Below are positions 53,127-63,036 of a stretch of DNA of 64,000 nucleotides, piece after piece. Each line of letters begins with the position of its first letter. Position 1 is the stretch's first letter. Source of the DNA: Jiangella aurantiaca (GTDB lineage: Bacteria > Actinomycetota > Actinomycetes > Jiangellales > Jiangellaceae); contig NZ_SMLB01000007.1 in assembly GCF_004349105.1 (NCBI RefSeq), positions 124,001 through 188,000 on the forward strand, read 5' to 3'. The notes beneath the pieces were generated by a model. It ran no database searches, had not been told where the DNA came from, and saw only the letters and a list, made by a program, of their open reading frames with translations. Both the position numbers and the translations under genes were made by a program.

Positions 53127-53391
53127 GCGCCCCCCTCCTGCAAGTCCTCTTGAGACATGAAACCACTCACGACGATCAGAGCCCCGGCGGCGGGCGGGAA
53201 TGGATTGGGCGGTGACCGGGTTATACGTAGCGGTCGTGATTTTTGTGTTCGTGTGTCCGCACGCTCGCAAGGACTTTTGTTGCGGGCGCGCTGCTTGCCT
53301 TCAGGTCTGCTGGAGAAGTTGCGTCGTCTAGAACCGGCCAGGGCGAACCGCATGGTGCGGCGCCCGTATCCAGCCCCTGTGAGGAGCAGAA

Positions 53392-53592
53392 ATGACTCAG
53401 GGCACTGTCAAGTGGTTCAACGCGGAGAAGGGCTTCGGCTTCATCGCCCGCGAGGACGGACCGGATGTGTTCGTCCACTACTCCGAGATCGACGGCGCGG
53501 GCTTCCGCAGCCTCGAGGAGAACCAGAGCGTGGAGTTCGAGCTGGCGCAGGGCCCCAAGGGCCCGCAGGCCACGCGCGTCCGCGCACTCTGA
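53392..53592 (+). CDS. Cold-shock protein (CspA family)
   Basis: The 66-residue single cold-shock domain has RNP1 KGFGFI at residues 14-19 and RNP2 VFVHY at 26-30; the start [17 protein letters not shown] is typical. It binds single-stranded RNA/DNA as a chaperone. GAGGAG precedes the ATG. The 265-bp region before it (53127-53391) has no gene and probably holds a long structured leader, common for this family. Two strong hairpins follow the stop. Confidence 0.95.
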   Translation: MTQGTVKWFNAEKGFGFIAREDGPDVFVHYSEIDGAGFRSLEENQSVEFELAQGPKGPQATRVRAL

Positions 53593-53596
53593 TGCG

Positions 53597-53617
53597 GCGG
53601 CAGGTCACACCTGCCGC
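53597..53617 (+). terminator. First hairpin after the cold-shock gene
   Basis: GCGGCAGGT pairs with ACCTGCCGC around CAC, four bases after the stop. It may protect or end the short transcript. Confidence 0.6.
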
Positions 53618-53633
53618 ACACAACTGAAAACGA

Positions 53634-53665
53634 CGAGGGGCCGGCACGCATGTGCCGGCCCCTCG
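53634..53665. terminator. Bidirectional terminator between the cold-shock gene and the small acidic-protein gene
   Basis: This perfect 14-bp stem (CGAGGGGCCGGCAC and complement) has a GCAT loop. On the plus strand it follows the A-rich ACAACTGAAAACGA. It lies between convergent stops at 53592 and 53696. Confidence 0.75.
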
Positions 53666-53695
53666 CCGCGTGTGGTCCCGGCGGACCGCCGTCGA

Positions 53696-53827
53696 TCACT
53701 GCTCGTCCTCGTCCTCGTCGTCGGAGAGGGCGGTGAGGTCGGGGCGGCCCTCGTCGGGCGCGTTCTTCGTCGGCTCGGCGTCCTGGTCGTCGCGGTCGAG
53801 GTCGTCGGGCCCGGTGTTCTCGGTCAT
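53696..53827 (-). CDS. Small acidic protein (43 residues), unknown
   Basis: The peptide starts MTENTGPDDLDRDDQDAEP and ends LSDDEDEDEQ, about 40 percent Asp/Glu with no hydrophobic core, so it is probably disordered. A GGGTAC promoter of sigma-B type ends ten bases before ATG 53827, and a GGGGA stretch can serve as ribosome site. Convergent terminators support a real gene. The upstream open frame in the same phase is shadow sequence. Confidence 0.6.
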   Translation of the reverse strand: MTENTGPDDLDRDDQDAEPTKNAPDEGRPDLTALSDDEDEDEQ

Positions 53828-53837
53828 GCCGGTCCCC

Positions 53838-53862
53838 GTACCCGGGTATCCCCTCGGCATGC
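53838..53862 (-). promoter_or_regulatory. Sigma-B-like promoter of the small acidic-protein gene
   Basis: On the minus strand GCAT-N15-GGGTAC is identical in form to those of the hemerythrin-like and endonuclease III-like genes 17-25 kb away. It also overlaps the start of the degraded hydrolase. Confidence 0.6.
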
Positions 53863-54079
53863 GATGGAGCGGGCACGAGTACACCGCCGTCGGCGGACGG
53901 TGGATGCAAGCGGCGGTGCTTGGCCCACCCGACGCCGCCGAGGTGGTCTGCGTGCCGGGACTCGGCGTATCGCACCGGTACCACCTGACGTGGAGATCGC
54001 CGCAGCCGGGCACGTGACGCGGCACCGCCGGCCGGCGGCCGTCGCCGCGGTGGTGCGGGATCTCGTCAGCGCGCGGTGA
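53859..54079 (+). pseudogene. Alpha/beta-hydrolase remnant with large internal deletion
   Basis: ATG 53859 begins an N-terminal hydrolase fragment (MRWSGHEYTAVGGRWMQAAV; VVCVPGLGVSHRYHL) that stops at 54017. In a second frame overlapping its end, AAAGHVTRHRRPAAVAAVVRDL stops at 54079. That reads as the catalytic-His end of the same type of protein. The nucleophile elbow and lid, about 180 residues, are missing between them. It is therefore a dead gene left by deletion. Confidence 0.55.
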
Positions 54080-54166
54080 CCCGGCGCCGCACATGTTCGC
54101 TGCTGCTCTACGCTGACCCGAAGCGGTGGGGCGGACGAGCAGCGATGGCCGGCGGCGGGAGGATCG

Positions 54167-57073
54167 GTGGTAGGTCAGCATGCCGATGCCGCCGCGCACG
54201 CCGCCGCGTTCGTGGGCCGCGAGCGCGAGCTGTCCGCCGTCGCCGACGCCCTGGCCGCACCCGGCCGGCCCGCGTTCGTGCTGGTCGAAGGTGAAGCGGG
54301 CATCGGCAAGACCCGCCTGGTGCAGGAGGCGCTGCGCGCCCTGGACCCCGCGACGACGCTGGTGGCGGCCTGCCCGCCGCTGGCCGAGCCGTTCCCGCTG
54401 GGGCCGCTGGTCGACGCGCTGCATCGGCTGCCGGTCGACGGCGTGCCGCTGAGCCCGCTGGCGGGCGCGCTGCGGCCGCTGTTCCCGGAGTGGGCCGAGC
54501 ACCTGCCGGCCGCGCTGGAGCCGCTGGAGGACCCCAGCTCGACGCGGCACCGGCTGTTCCGGGCACTGGCCGAGCTGGTCGAGCGGTCCGGCATCAAGGT
54601 GCTGGTACTCGAGGACGCGCACTGGGCCGACGCCGCGACGCTGGAGTTCCTGCCGCTTCTCATCGGCGCCACCAAGCACGACCTCAGCCTCGTTGTCACC
54701 TATCGCGGTACCGACGTGCCGGCCGCGTCGCCGCTGCTGCGGCTGACCGCTCGGCCGCCGGCCGGCCTGCGCCGCGTGGAGCTGGCGCTGGAGCCCTTGA
54801 CGGTCGGGGAGACGACCGCCTTGGTCGCATCCATGTTCGCCACCGACGACATCTCGGCGGAGTTCGTCTCGTTCCTGCATCGCCGCACCGAGGGCGTGCC
54901 GCTCGCGCTGGAGGAGAGCCTGTCGCTGCTGCGCGACCGCGGCGACATCGTCCGGCGCGGTGGTGAGTGGTCCCGCCGCGCGGTCGACGAGCTGCAGGTG
55001 CCGCCGACGGTGCGCGACTCCGTCCTCGAGCGGGTCGACCGGCTGCCGCCGCCGGCCCGCCGGATCCTCGAGGCGGCCGCCGTGCTGGTCGAGCCCGCCG
55101 ACGGCGACCTGCTCGCCCGGGTCGCGGGGCTGGGCGGCGACGACGCCAGGCAGGGGCTGGCCGCGGCGCTGACGTCAGGGCTGCTGCGCGAGGCCGCGCC
55201 GGGCCGGTTCGTCTGCCGGCACGTGCTGGCGTCGCGGGCGATGGAGGAGGCGCTGCCGGTGTCCGAGCGGCGGCTGCTGCACGGTCAGGCCGCCGCGGCG
55301 CTGCAGGAGCTGCCGACGCCGCCGGTGCTGCGCCTGAGCCGGCACTTCCGCGAGGCCGGCGACGTCGCCGCCTGGAGCCGGCACACCGAGGCCGCCGCGG
55401 ACCTCGCGCTGGAGTCCGGCGAGGACCGCGCCGCCGTCGTCCTGCTGAACGACCTGCTGACCGCCGCCACGCATCCGCCGGACCGGGAGGCCCGGCTGGC
55501 GCACAAACTCGGCCAGGCCGCCACCTGGGGCGTCGCCGCGCTCGGTGAGCTGGCGGTGGTGGTGGCCGCCACGCTGGCCGCCGCGCTGGACCGTCCGGAG
55601 CTGCCGGCCGACCGGCGCGGCGAGATCCGGCTGCTGCTCGGGCGGCTGTGGCTGCAGCTGGGCGACTTCGACACCGGCATCGAGCAGGTCGAGGCCGCCG
55701 CCGGCGAGCTGGCCGCCCGGCCGCAGCTGGCGGTGCGGGCGATGATCTCGCTGTCGCACCCGCGGGGGCAGGTCTGGCCGGTCGGCCGGCACCGCGACTG
55801 GCTCGACCGCGCCACGGCGCTGTTTCCGCAGGTCCCGGCCGAGGAGCAGACCTGGCTTGCGGTCGACCGCGCCAGCGCGCTGCTGATGATGGGCGACGAG
55901 GCCGGCTGGGCCGCGGCCGAGGAGATCGACGCCGCCGCGGACAGCCTGTTCGAGCGCCGGCAGCTGGGCCGGTGCCGGATGAACGTCGGGCACACCGCCA
56001 TCGGCTGGGGTCGCGACGCGGTCGCCCGGCGGCAGCTGGACGGCGCCGTCGACCTACTCGCCGCGACCGGCTACCAGCGGCTGGTGAACTCGGCGCTGAT
56101 CACCCGCGCCAACCTCGACTGGCACGGCGGCGCGTGGGACGGGCTGGCCGACCGCGTCACTGAGCTGGCCGGGTCCGCTGACACGCTGCCGGAGGCGCTG
56201 CTCGAGGCGCGGATGATCCTCGGCCTGCTCGACCTCGCCGCCGGCCGCCGCGACGACGCCGCCGACCAGTTCCGGGTGGTGGTCGCCGAGGCGGTGCGGC
56301 GCGGGCTGGTCGACGTGCAGACCGGGCCGGCCGGCGCGCTCGGCCGGCTCTTCCTCGCCGACGACGCCGTCGCCGACGCGCTGCGGATCACCGAGCCTGG
56401 CATGACGATGGTGCTGCGCAAGGGGATCTGGCTGTGGGCGACCGAGCTGGCGCCCGTGCACGTCGACGCGCTGGTGCGGGCCGAGCGCGGGGACGAGGCG
56501 GCGGAGCTGGCCGAGCGGTTCGCCGCCGGGCTGGGCGATCGTGCGGCGCCGGCTCCGCAGGCGGCGCTGCTGGTCTGCCGGGGGATCGTGGCGGGTTCCG
56601 GCGAGCGCGCGGCCGAGCTGTTCGGCGCGGCCGCCGCGGCGTGGGCCGAGCTGCCCCGTCCCTACCAGGAGCTGCTCGCGCTGGAGCGGCAGGCACTGGC
56701 GCTGCTGCCCGACGCCGCCGCGCTGGAGCTGCTCGACACGGTGCAGCGGAGGTTGCGCGACCTCGGCGCCTGGTGGGACGCCGACCGCGTCGCCCAGGTG
56801 CTGCGCGCGCACGGCGTCGACGTCGCCCGCGCGTGGCGTGGCGGCCGCCGCGGCTACGGCGACCGGCTGTCGCCGCGCGAGCAGGAGGTCGCCCGGCTGG
56901 TCGCGCAGGGCCTGACCAACCGGCAGGTCGCCGAGGCGCTGTTCCTGTCGCCGCGCACCGTCGACCGGCACCTCAGCGCCGCCATGCGCAAGCTCGGCGT
57001 CGGATCCCGGACGGCGCTCGCGGTGGCGGTCGCCTCCGACACCGCCGGTGACGACGCCGCATTCATTGGGTGA
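54167..57073 (+). CDS. Large LuxR-family ATPase regulator (LAL type)
   Basis: The 968-residue regulator has an AAA/NB-type ATPase with Walker [11 protein letters not shown] at residues 41-50 and Walker [20 protein letters not shown] near 145-163. A long helical, TPR-like middle follows. The C-terminal LuxR helix-turn-helix is near 900-960 ([44 protein letters not shown]). GTG 54167 has GGGAGG four to five bases upstream. LAL proteins activate catabolic or secondary-metabolic genes; the nearby secreted protease is a plausible but unproven target. A duplicated motif lies across its stop. Confidence 0.93.
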   Translation: MVGQHADAAAHAAAFVGRERELSAVADALAAPGRPAFVLVEGEAGIGKTRLVQEALRALDPATTLVAACPPLAEPFPLGPLVDALHRLPVDGVPLSPLAGALRPLFPEWAEHLPAALEPLEDPSSTRHRLFRALAELVERSGIKVLVLEDAHWADAATLEFLPLLIGATKHDLSLVVTYRGTDVPAASPLLRLTARPPAGLRRVELALEPLTVGETTALVASMFATDDISAEFVSFLHRRTEGVPLALEESLSLLRDRGDIVRRGGEWSRRAVDELQVPPTVRDSVLERVDRLPPPARRILEAAAVLVEPADGDLLARVAGLGGDDARQGLAAALTSGLLREAAPGRFVCRHVLASRAMEEALPVSERRLLHGQAAAALQELPTPPVLRLSRHFREAGDVAAWSRHTEAAADLALESGEDRAAVVLLNDLLTAATHPPDREARLAHKLGQAATWGVAALGELAVVVAATLAAALDRPELPADRRGEIRLLLGRLWLQLGDFDTGIEQVEAAAGELAARPQLAVRAMISLSHPRGQVWPVGRHRDWLDRATALFPQVPAEEQTWLAVDRASALLMMGDEAGWAAAEEIDAAADSLFERRQLGRCRMNVGHTAIGWGRDAVARRQLDGAVDLLAATGYQRLVNSALITRANLDWHGGAWDGLADRVTELAGSADTLPEALLEARMILGLLDLAAGRRDDAADQFRVVVAEAVRRGLVDVQTGPAGALGRLFLADDAVADALRITEPGMTMVLRKGIWLWATELAPVHVDALVRAERGDEAAELAERFAAGLGDRAAPAPQAALLVCRGIVAGSGERAAELFGAAAAAWAELPRPYQELLALERQALALLPDAAALELLDTVQRRLRDLGAWWDADRVAQVLRAHGVDVARAWRGGRRGYGDRLSPREQEVARLVAQGLTNRQVAEALFLSPRTVDRHLSAAMRKLGVGSRTALAVAVASDTAGDDAAFIG

Positions 57074-57260
57074 TCTGCCCACTCGCGAACGGCACCGGGG
57101 TGACCGACGGTGATCTCATGCACGTGACCGACCTGCCCCAGCCCGACGACGCTGCCGACGACGTGCCCGCCGACGAACCGGAACCCGCCGACAGCGAGCG
57201 CTGGGAACCGCTCTGAGGCCGCGCCCGGGCATAAATGGGTGATTCGCCCAATCGCAACGG
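57067..57260. repeat. Two copies of a TGGGTGA-type motif flanking a small open frame
   Basis: TGGGTGATCTGCCCACTCGC (57067) and TGGGTGATTCGCCCAATCGC (57236) are followed by AACGG and, further on, GACGGTGA in both copies. Each contains an imperfect TGGGTGA/CGCCCA dyad. The first spans the LuxR stop and the second precedes the protease. Confidence 0.6.
57100..57216 (+). CDS. Possible 38-residue acidic peptide
   Basis: From GTG 57100 (or ATG 57118) the frame reads MHVTDLPQPDDAADDVPADE and ends SERWEPL. It is acidic and Pro-rich, with no known domain. A GTGACCGACGGTGA context gives little ribosome-site support. It sits between the LuxR regulator and the protease. The rest of the 57074-57369 gap shows only the repeated motif and the protease ribosome site. 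Confidence 0.35.
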   Translation: MTDGDLMHVTDLPQPDDAADDVPADEPEPADSERWEPL

Positions 57261-57369
57261 ACGGCGCGGTACGGGACGGTGAACACACGGCGATCCCCCG
57301 CCGCGGATACCCCGCCGCCCGCCAACCCCCGTCGGGCGGCGGGGCCGCGGCCCGAGGAGACGAGGTCCC

Positions 57370-60300
57370 ATGCCCCGCACGATCCTGTCCTGGCATCGCA
57401 TCCGGGCCCGGCTGCTCGTCCCGGCCGTGGCCACCGCCCTGCTGATCGGTGCCGGTGGGACGGCGCCCGCCGCCGGGCCATCGGCTGACGCGGCAGGCGC
57501 GGCGGTCCCGGCCACGGGATCGGCCGCCACCGGGCGCACCTACCAGCTGACGCTGCTCACCGGCGACGTCGTGGTCCTGCACGTCGCGCCGGACGGCCGG
57601 CAGGCGGCGTGGGCCGAGACGACCCCCAGCGGCCGGCCGCCGGCGTTCGTCGAGCGCGACGGTCACCTGCTGGCGCTGCCGGACGAGGCGGTGCCGTACG
57701 TGCAGTCCGGCGTGCTGGACGAGCGGCTGTTCGACCTCACCCACCTCGCCGAGTCCGGCTACCACGACCTCGCCCGGGCGGACCTGCCGCTGCTGGTGTC
57801 CGCGCCCGGCGGTCCCGGGATCCGCAGCGTGCCAGAGGCGCCCTCGGGCACTCGGGCCGAGCGGTCGCTGCCGAGCATCGGCGCGCTGGCCGTCACCGCC
57901 GCGAAGGACGAGCTACGCTCCGTCTGGGACGACGTGCGCGCCGGCACGATCGGCCGGGTCTGGCTCAACGGCCGGGTCGAGGCGACGCTGGCCGAGTCGG
58001 TGCCGCAGATCGGCGCGCCGGAGGCGTGGGAGCAGGGCCTCGACGGCACCGGCAGCACCGTCGCCGTCCTCGACACCGGCTGGGACCCCACGCACCCGGA
58101 CCTCGCCGGCCAGGTCGCCGGCGCGCGCAACTTCACCGAGGACGCCGACCCCGAGGGCCAGGTCGCGGTCGACCGCCAGGGCCACGGCACCCACGTCGCG
58201 GCGACCGTCGCGGGTACCGGCGCCGCGTCCGGCGGCACCCACCGGGGCGTCGCGCCGGGCGCCGACCTGCTGATCGGCAAGGTGCTGGGCGACGACGGCT
58301 CCGGCTACGAGGACTGGATCATCGCCGGCATGGAGTGGGCGGTCGCCCAGGGCGCCGACGTCGTCAGCATGAGCCTGGGCACCGACTGGGCCAGCGACGG
58401 GACCGACCCGATGAGCCTGGCCGTCGACCGCCTCAGCGCGGAGTCCGACACGCTGTTCGTCATCGCCGCCGGCAACACCGGCCCCGCCGAGGGCACGGTC
58501 GGCTCGCCGGGGGCGGCGAACGCGGCGCTCACCGTCGGCGCCGTCGACAAGCAGAACCAGGCAGCGGCGTTCTCGTCGCGCGGTCCGCGGATCGGCGACG
58601 GCGCCGTCAAGCCCGAGGTGGTCGCGCCGGGCGTCGGCATCGTCGCGGCTCGCGCCGCCGGCACGTCGCTGGGTAGCCTGCTGGACGAGCACTACACCTC
58701 GCTCAACGGCACCTCGATGGCGACGCCGCACGTCGCCGGCGCGGCCGCGATCCTGGCCCAGCAACACCCGGACTGGGACGACGAGCAGCTCAAGCAGCGG
58801 CTGATCACGTCGAGCACGCCGCTGGACGAGCCGGTGTCGTTCCAGGGCGCCGGACGGGTCGACGTCGCGGCCGCGGTGGGTGAGACGGTCACTGTCGACC
58901 AGGGCGTCGTCGACTTCGGGCAGCTGGCGAAGGACGCTCCAGTCGTCGGTCGGACGCTGACCTACCACAACCCGACCGACCGGCGGGTCACGCTGCGAAT
59001 CACCGCGGACGTGACTCGTCCCGGCGGGAGCCAGGGTCGGCCCTCGATGCGGGTGCGCAACCCCGTCCTGAGCATCCCGCCCGGCGGCAGCGCCAGCACC
59101 CGGGTCGAGGTGTCCGCCGAGGCGAGCACCGGCGGCAGCTACAGCGGGCGCATCGTGGCGCAGAACCCGCGCGACCGCGACTCCGCGATCCACAGCGTCA
59201 CCACGTTCACCGTGGAGCGGCCGCTGCACACCGTCACCGTGTCCACCGTGGGCCGCGACGGCGAGCCGGCCGGCGGCAAGGTGGACCTCTGGAACACCGA
59301 GACCGGCGAGTGGACACGGGCGTTCGTCTCCGGCGGCAGCGCGACCGCCGAGGTCCCGGAGGGCACCTACACCGTCGTGACGACGATCGAGACCGCCGGC
59401 CGCGACACCGTCGCGAGCTTCGCGCTGGCCGCCGAGCCCGACCTGCGCATCGACGACGACGTGACGCTGACCTACGACGCGCGCGACGCCGAGCAGGTCC
59501 GGGTGACGACGCCGCGCGAGGCCGACGAGACCGGGTTCGACGCCGTGTGGGAGCGCACGGTCGGCGAGCAGTCGATCCGGATGATCGTCGCTCAGGGCTT
59601 CGACGGCGCGGACCTCTACACGCTCCCCAGCCGCCGGCCGAAGTCCGGCACGTTCGAGTTCTCCACGACGTGGCAGCTGGCCCAGCCGCTGCTGGAGCTG
59701 ACCGCCGCGGGTGAGCGGCTGCTGCCGTCGCCACGCCTGGCATCGGCGCCGACGGTGTATGCCGGCCAGGACGCGCTGCCGCTGGTCGACGTCGGCACCG
59801 GCACCGCCGCCGAGTTCGCCGCCGCAGGCGTCGCCGGCAAGGCGGTACTGGTGAGCCGGCACGGGGACTGGGAAGGGCCGCAGGAGCAGCTGCGGCTGGC
59901 GACGGAGGCCGGTGCGGCGCTGCTGCTCATGGCCAACGACGCCGACGAGGAGTGGTCGCAGTTCTTCTGGGGCGCCACGCTGCCCACCTTCACCGTCGAC
60001 CGGGCGACCGGCGAGCGGCTGCGGGCCGAGCTGGCGGCCGACCCGGGCCTGGAGCTGGACCTCACCGGCCGGCGCGACTCCGAGTACAGCTACCACCTCG
60101 CGTTCACCGAGGACGGCCTGCCCGGCGGCGTCACCTACGCCGCCGACCCGGACGACCTCGCCGTCGTCGAGGCCGACTACCGGCAGGCGTCAGAGCGGAT
60201 GGGCCGGCGGGAGTCCTGGATCCCGTTCACCGGCGCCTCGAGCCTCGGCTCGAGCATGTCGATCATCCGCAATGGGCCGGTTCACCGCACCGAGTACCTG

Positions 60301-61113
60301 AGCGCCGACGACGTCGAGTGGCAGCGGTTCGCCCAGCCGCACCCGGAGTTCGCCAACATGTACTGGACGTGGTCGGGCATCGAGCCGTACGCCGCGGGCA
60401 GCAGCACCGAGCAGGTGTGGTGGGGTCCGCTGGTCGCCCCGGGGATGCCGGCGCTGACCGGCTCGGAGGAGTACGGCCTGCCCGCGGCGCGGTTCCGCGA
60501 CGCGATCCGGGTCTCGCTGCCGCAGTACCTCTACGGCCCGTCGACGTACGGCTTCATCCAGCAGCAGCTGGGCGACTCGTCGGAGCTGGTCCTGCGCCGC
60601 GACGGCGTCGAGGTGGGCCGGTCGTCCTGGTCAGAGGCGCAGTTCACCGTGCCGGGCGCGGCGGCGGACTTCGAGCTGTCGCTGGAGACGACGGCCGGGC
60701 GGGGCAACTTCTCCGACCTGTGGACGCACACCGCGACGACGTGGGGTTTCCGGTCCGCGCGGCCGGCGGTGGACCGCGAGGTGCTGCCGCTGATCCAACT
60801 GGCCTACGACCTGGAGACCGGGCTGTACAACGAGGTCCCCGCCGGCGCGTCGTACCCGCTGGAACTGCGCCCGTCCTACCCGGCGGGTGCGGCCGGGCCG
60901 GGCGGGTTCACGGCCACCGCCGAAGTCTCCTTCGACGACGGTGCCACCTGGCAGCCGACGCCGGTCACACCGTCGGGCGACGGCGGGCTGCGGGCGAGCG
61001 TCCCAGCGGCCGGCGACGGGTTCGCGTCGCTGCGGGTGACGGTCGCCGACGCCGCCGGCAACTCCGTCCGGCAGGAGATCGACCGCGCCTGGCGGGTCGG
61101 CGCCATGTCGTAG
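57370..61113 (+). CDS. Secreted S8 (subtilisin family) serine protease with long C-terminal region
   Basis: The 1247-residue preproprotein has a signal peptide at about residues 1-42 (LLVPAVATALLIGAGGTAPAA). A prodomain includes YQLTLLTGDVVVLHV. The catalytic domain carries Asp235 (VLDTGWDPTHPDL), His272 (GHGTHVAATVAG) and Ser449 (LNGTSMATPHVAGAAA). After it come beta-rich domains, a PA-like segment near 820-890 (AGKAVLVSRHGDW, ATEAGAALLLMAND) and a further 350 residues without a recognised name. GAGGAGACGAGGTCCC precedes ATG 57370. The enzyme should act outside the cell on proteins. Confidence 0.93.
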   Translation: MPRTILSWHRIRARLLVPAVATALLIGAGGTAPAAGPSADAAGAAVPATGSAATGRTYQLTLLTGDVVVLHVAPDGRQAAWAETTPSGRPPAFVERDGHLLALPDEAVPYVQSGVLDERLFDLTHLAESGYHDLARADLPLLVSAPGGPGIRSVPEAPSGTRAERSLPSIGALAVTAAKDELRSVWDDVRAGTIGRVWLNGRVEATLAESVPQIGAPEAWEQGLDGTGSTVAVLDTGWDPTHPDLAGQVAGARNFTEDADPEGQVAVDRQGHGTHVAATVAGTGAASGGTHRGVAPGADLLIGKVLGDDGSGYEDWIIAGMEWAVAQGADVVSMSLGTDWASDGTDPMSLAVDRLSAESDTLFVIAAGNTGPAEGTVGSPGAANAALTVGAVDKQNQAAAFSSRGPRIGDGAVKPEVVAPGVGIVAARAAGTSLGSLLDEHYTSLNGTSMATPHVAGAAAILAQQHPDWDDEQLKQRLITSSTPLDEPVSFQGAGRVDVAAAVGETVTVDQGVVDFGQLAKDAPVVGRTLTYHNPTDRRVTLRITADVTRPGGSQGRPSMRVRNPVLSIPPGGSASTRVEVSAEASTGGSYSGRIVAQNPRDRDSAIHSVTTFTVERPLHTVTVSTVGRDGEPAGGKVDLWNTETGEWTRAFVSGGSATAEVPEGTYTVVTTIETAGRDTVASFALAAEPDLRIDDDVTLTYDARDAEQVRVTTPREADETGFDAVWERTVGEQSIRMIVAQGFDGADLYTLPSRRPKSGTFEFSTTWQLAQPLLELTAAGERLLPSPRLASAPTVYAGQDALPLVDVGTGTAAEFAAAGVAGKAVLVSRHGDWEGPQEQLRLATEAGAALLLMANDADEEWSQFFWGATLPTFTVDRATGERLRAELAADPGLELDLTGRRDSEYSYHLAFTEDGLPGGVTYAADPDDLAVVEADYRQASERMGRRESWIPFTGASSLGSSMSIIRNGPVHRTEYLSADDVEWQRFAQPHPEFANMYWTWSGIEPYAAGSSTEQVWWGPLVAPGMPALTGSEEYGLPAARFRDAIRVSLPQYLYGPSTYGFIQQQLGDSSELVLRRDGVEVGRSSWSEAQFTVPGAAADFELSLETTAGRGNFSDLWTHTATTWGFRSARPAVDREVLPLIQLAYDLETGLYNEVPAGASYPLELRPSYPAGAAGPGGFTATAEVSFDDGATWQPTPVTPSGDGGLRASVPAAGDGFASLRVTVADAAGNSVRQEIDRAWRVGAMS

Positions 61114-61129
61114 CCGGCGCCCACTGATC

Positions 61130-61187
61130 GTGCCCGGCAATGGGGTGTGCCGTGTTGTCCCTCCCGAAGGCCCCCATTGCCGGGCAC
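61130..61187. terminator. Bidirectional terminator between the protease and DUF3352 genes
   Basis: This perfect 16-bp stem (61130-61145 with 61172-61187; GTGCCCGGCAATGGGG) has a 26-base loop. It is the only structure in the 95-bp convergent gap. Confidence 0.7.
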
Positions 61188-61208
61188 CGGCAACGCCCGA
61201 GCGAGCCG

Positions 61209-62915
61209 TCAGTCGGTGGTGACCCGCAGGCTCAGCTCCATCCGTCCGTCCTCGATCTGCATCGCCATGCCGACCGCCTGCAGCGCCTCGATCGAGCGCG
61301 TCTCGGCCTCTCCGAGCGACCCGCCGGCCGCGTCGAGGACGTGCTGCTCGACGGCGTCGAAGTTGAGGAAGAAGACGGAGTCGGCGTCGGCGGCGTCGGC
61401 CACCGCAGTGCGGTAGACGTCGGTGTCGGCCAGGCCGCCGCCCTCGAGCAGTGCTGCCGCGTAGTCCTCGGAGGTGGCGAGCACGTAGCCGTCGTCGGTC
61501 GTCTCCAGCGGCAGGCCGTCCAGCGAGGCGCCGGCGTCGGCGGCCAGGCCCTGAACGCGCTCCCACAGATCGGCGAACGCGCCGGGATCGGTGACGACGC
61601 GGGCGCCGACGTCGATGGAGGAGAAGTCGCCGTACTCGGAGAACGCCTCGACGTCGAGATCGCTCGCGTCGACGGCGACGACGAGGTTCTCGCCGAGCAC
61701 GGTGGCGAGGTCGTCGGGCAGGACGAGGCCGGTCTGCGCCTCGAGCTCGGCCAGCATCTCCGCGCCGTCGGGGATCGACTCCAGCATGGCGTCCCAGTTG
61801 TCGCGCAGGTACTGGCCGGCGTCGCGCGAGCCGACGAAGAGCGTGGTGTCGTCGGGCACGTCGGCGTCGACGCCGCCGCCGTCGAGGGCGTGGTACGAGC
61901 TGCCGGTGACGACGCCGGCCAGCTCGGCGTACCGGTCGTCGAAGCGGACGGACACCGCGACGCTGCGGTAGGTCTCGTCGATCAGCTCGCGCACCTCTTC
62001 CAGCGACGGCAGGTCGTTGCCCGAGGCGCCGGCGCCGATGCCGAACGCGCTCGCCGAGCCGTCGAACGTGTCGAACATGGCGGCGCCGGAGAACCACGCC
62101 GACGCGATGCCCTGCTCGCCCAGCTGCTCCATAGCGTCGGCGAACTCGGGGTTGTCGGCCAGCGACGAGTCGGCCGCGGCCTCCGCGTAGGCGTCGGCGT
62201 TCTCCTGGGTGTCGGTGACCAACAGGTAGCCGTCGACGTAGGCGCGGCCGAGGCCGCCGGACTCGGCGTCGGCGCCGCCGCAGCCGAGGACGCGGTCGAT
62301 CGCCGCGGTGGCGGCCTCCTCGTCGCCGGCCTGCAGGGCGACCACGTAGCCCGGCTCACCGCTGTCGGCCGAGGGCGGGGTCATGGCCGCGCCGACGCGC
62401 TCGCCGACCCACGGCTCGACGTCGTCGGCGAAGTCGATGTCGCAGCCGGTGGCGTCGGCCAGCTCGTCGACGAACCGCTCGCGCAGGTCGACGTCCTCGT
62501 CGGTGATACCGGTGGCCTCGGTGAACAGCGGGAAGTTCTGCAGGAACCGGAACGCCTCGATCTTCTGCCCGGCGGACGGGTCGAGGTCGAGCCGGACGTA
62601 GCCGATGGCGTCGGCCGGGAGCACGTCGTGCGGCTGCGCGCCGCCGCCGTCGAGCGCCTGCCAGGCGAAGACCGCGCCTGGCACGACCAGCAGCACGGCC
62701 GCGGCGATGCCACCGGCGAGCAGCCCCCGGCGCTTGCGCGGCACGATGGCCGGCTCCGCGGCGGCGTCGTCGGCGTAGTCCAGCGGCTGGGTGGCCGGAT
62801 CGGGCGCGGCCGGGTACGGAGTGCCGGGCGGCGGTGGCGGCACCGGCGGCACCGGGCCGGAGCCCTCAGCCGGCTCGTGCTCGCCGGGGTCCGTGGGCGA
62901 TCCTGGATACGACAT
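61209..62915 (-). CDS. DUF3352-type membrane-anchored protein
   Basis: The 568-residue protein has a Pro-rich cytoplasmic N-terminus (PVPPVPPPPPGTPYPAAP) and one membrane helix near residues 65-85 (LLAGGIAAAVLLVVPGAVFAW). A large extracytoplasmic domain begins DVLPADAIGYVRLDLDPSAGQ, the usual DUF3352 start. The domain is acidic with several repeats of DEDxD and paired beta/alpha units. Function of the family is unknown. ATG 62915 follows GGAGG at six bases; the longer frame upstream is not supported. Confidence 0.85.
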   Translation of the reverse strand: MSYPGSPTDPGEHEPAEGSGPVPPVPPPPPGTPYPAAPDPATQPLDYADDAAAEPAIVPRKRRGLLAGGIAAAVLLVVPGAVFAWQALDGGGAQPHDVLPADAIGYVRLDLDPSAGQKIEAFRFLQNFPLFTEATGITDEDVDLRERFVDELADATGCDIDFADDVEPWVGERVGAAMTPPSADSGEPGYVVALQAGDEEAATAAIDRVLGCGGADAESGGLGRAYVDGYLLVTDTQENADAYAEAAADSSLADNPEFADAMEQLGEQGIASAWFSGAAMFDTFDGSASAFGIGAGASGNDLPSLEEVRELIDETYRSVAVSVRFDDRYAELAGVVTGSSYHALDGGGVDADVPDDTTLFVGSRDAGQYLRDNWDAMLESIPDGAEMLAELEAQTGLVLPDDLATVLGENLVVAVDASDLDVEAFSEYGDFSSIDVGARVVTDPGAFADLWERVQGLAADAGASLDGLPLETTDDGYVLATSEDYAAALLEGGGLADTDVYRTAVADAADADSVFFLNFDAVEQHVLDAAGGSLGEAETRSIEALQAVGMAMQIEDGRMELSLRVTTD

Positions 62916-63036
62916 GGCGACCTCCGCCTTCCCCCGTGAGCGTCGGACCTGCACGCCGACCGCGCGCTCAGGGTAGCGGAAAGTCCGGATTCATGCCTTG
63001 TGTCAACCTGTCCAGTGCGCGGCCGTACGATGACCG

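Noticed and set aside
53844-53849. A plus-strand GGGTAT as sigma-B promoter for the hydrolase remnant
   Set aside because: No GNNT is found 14-16 bases upstream on that strand, and the gene is broken; the minus-strand site fits fully instead.
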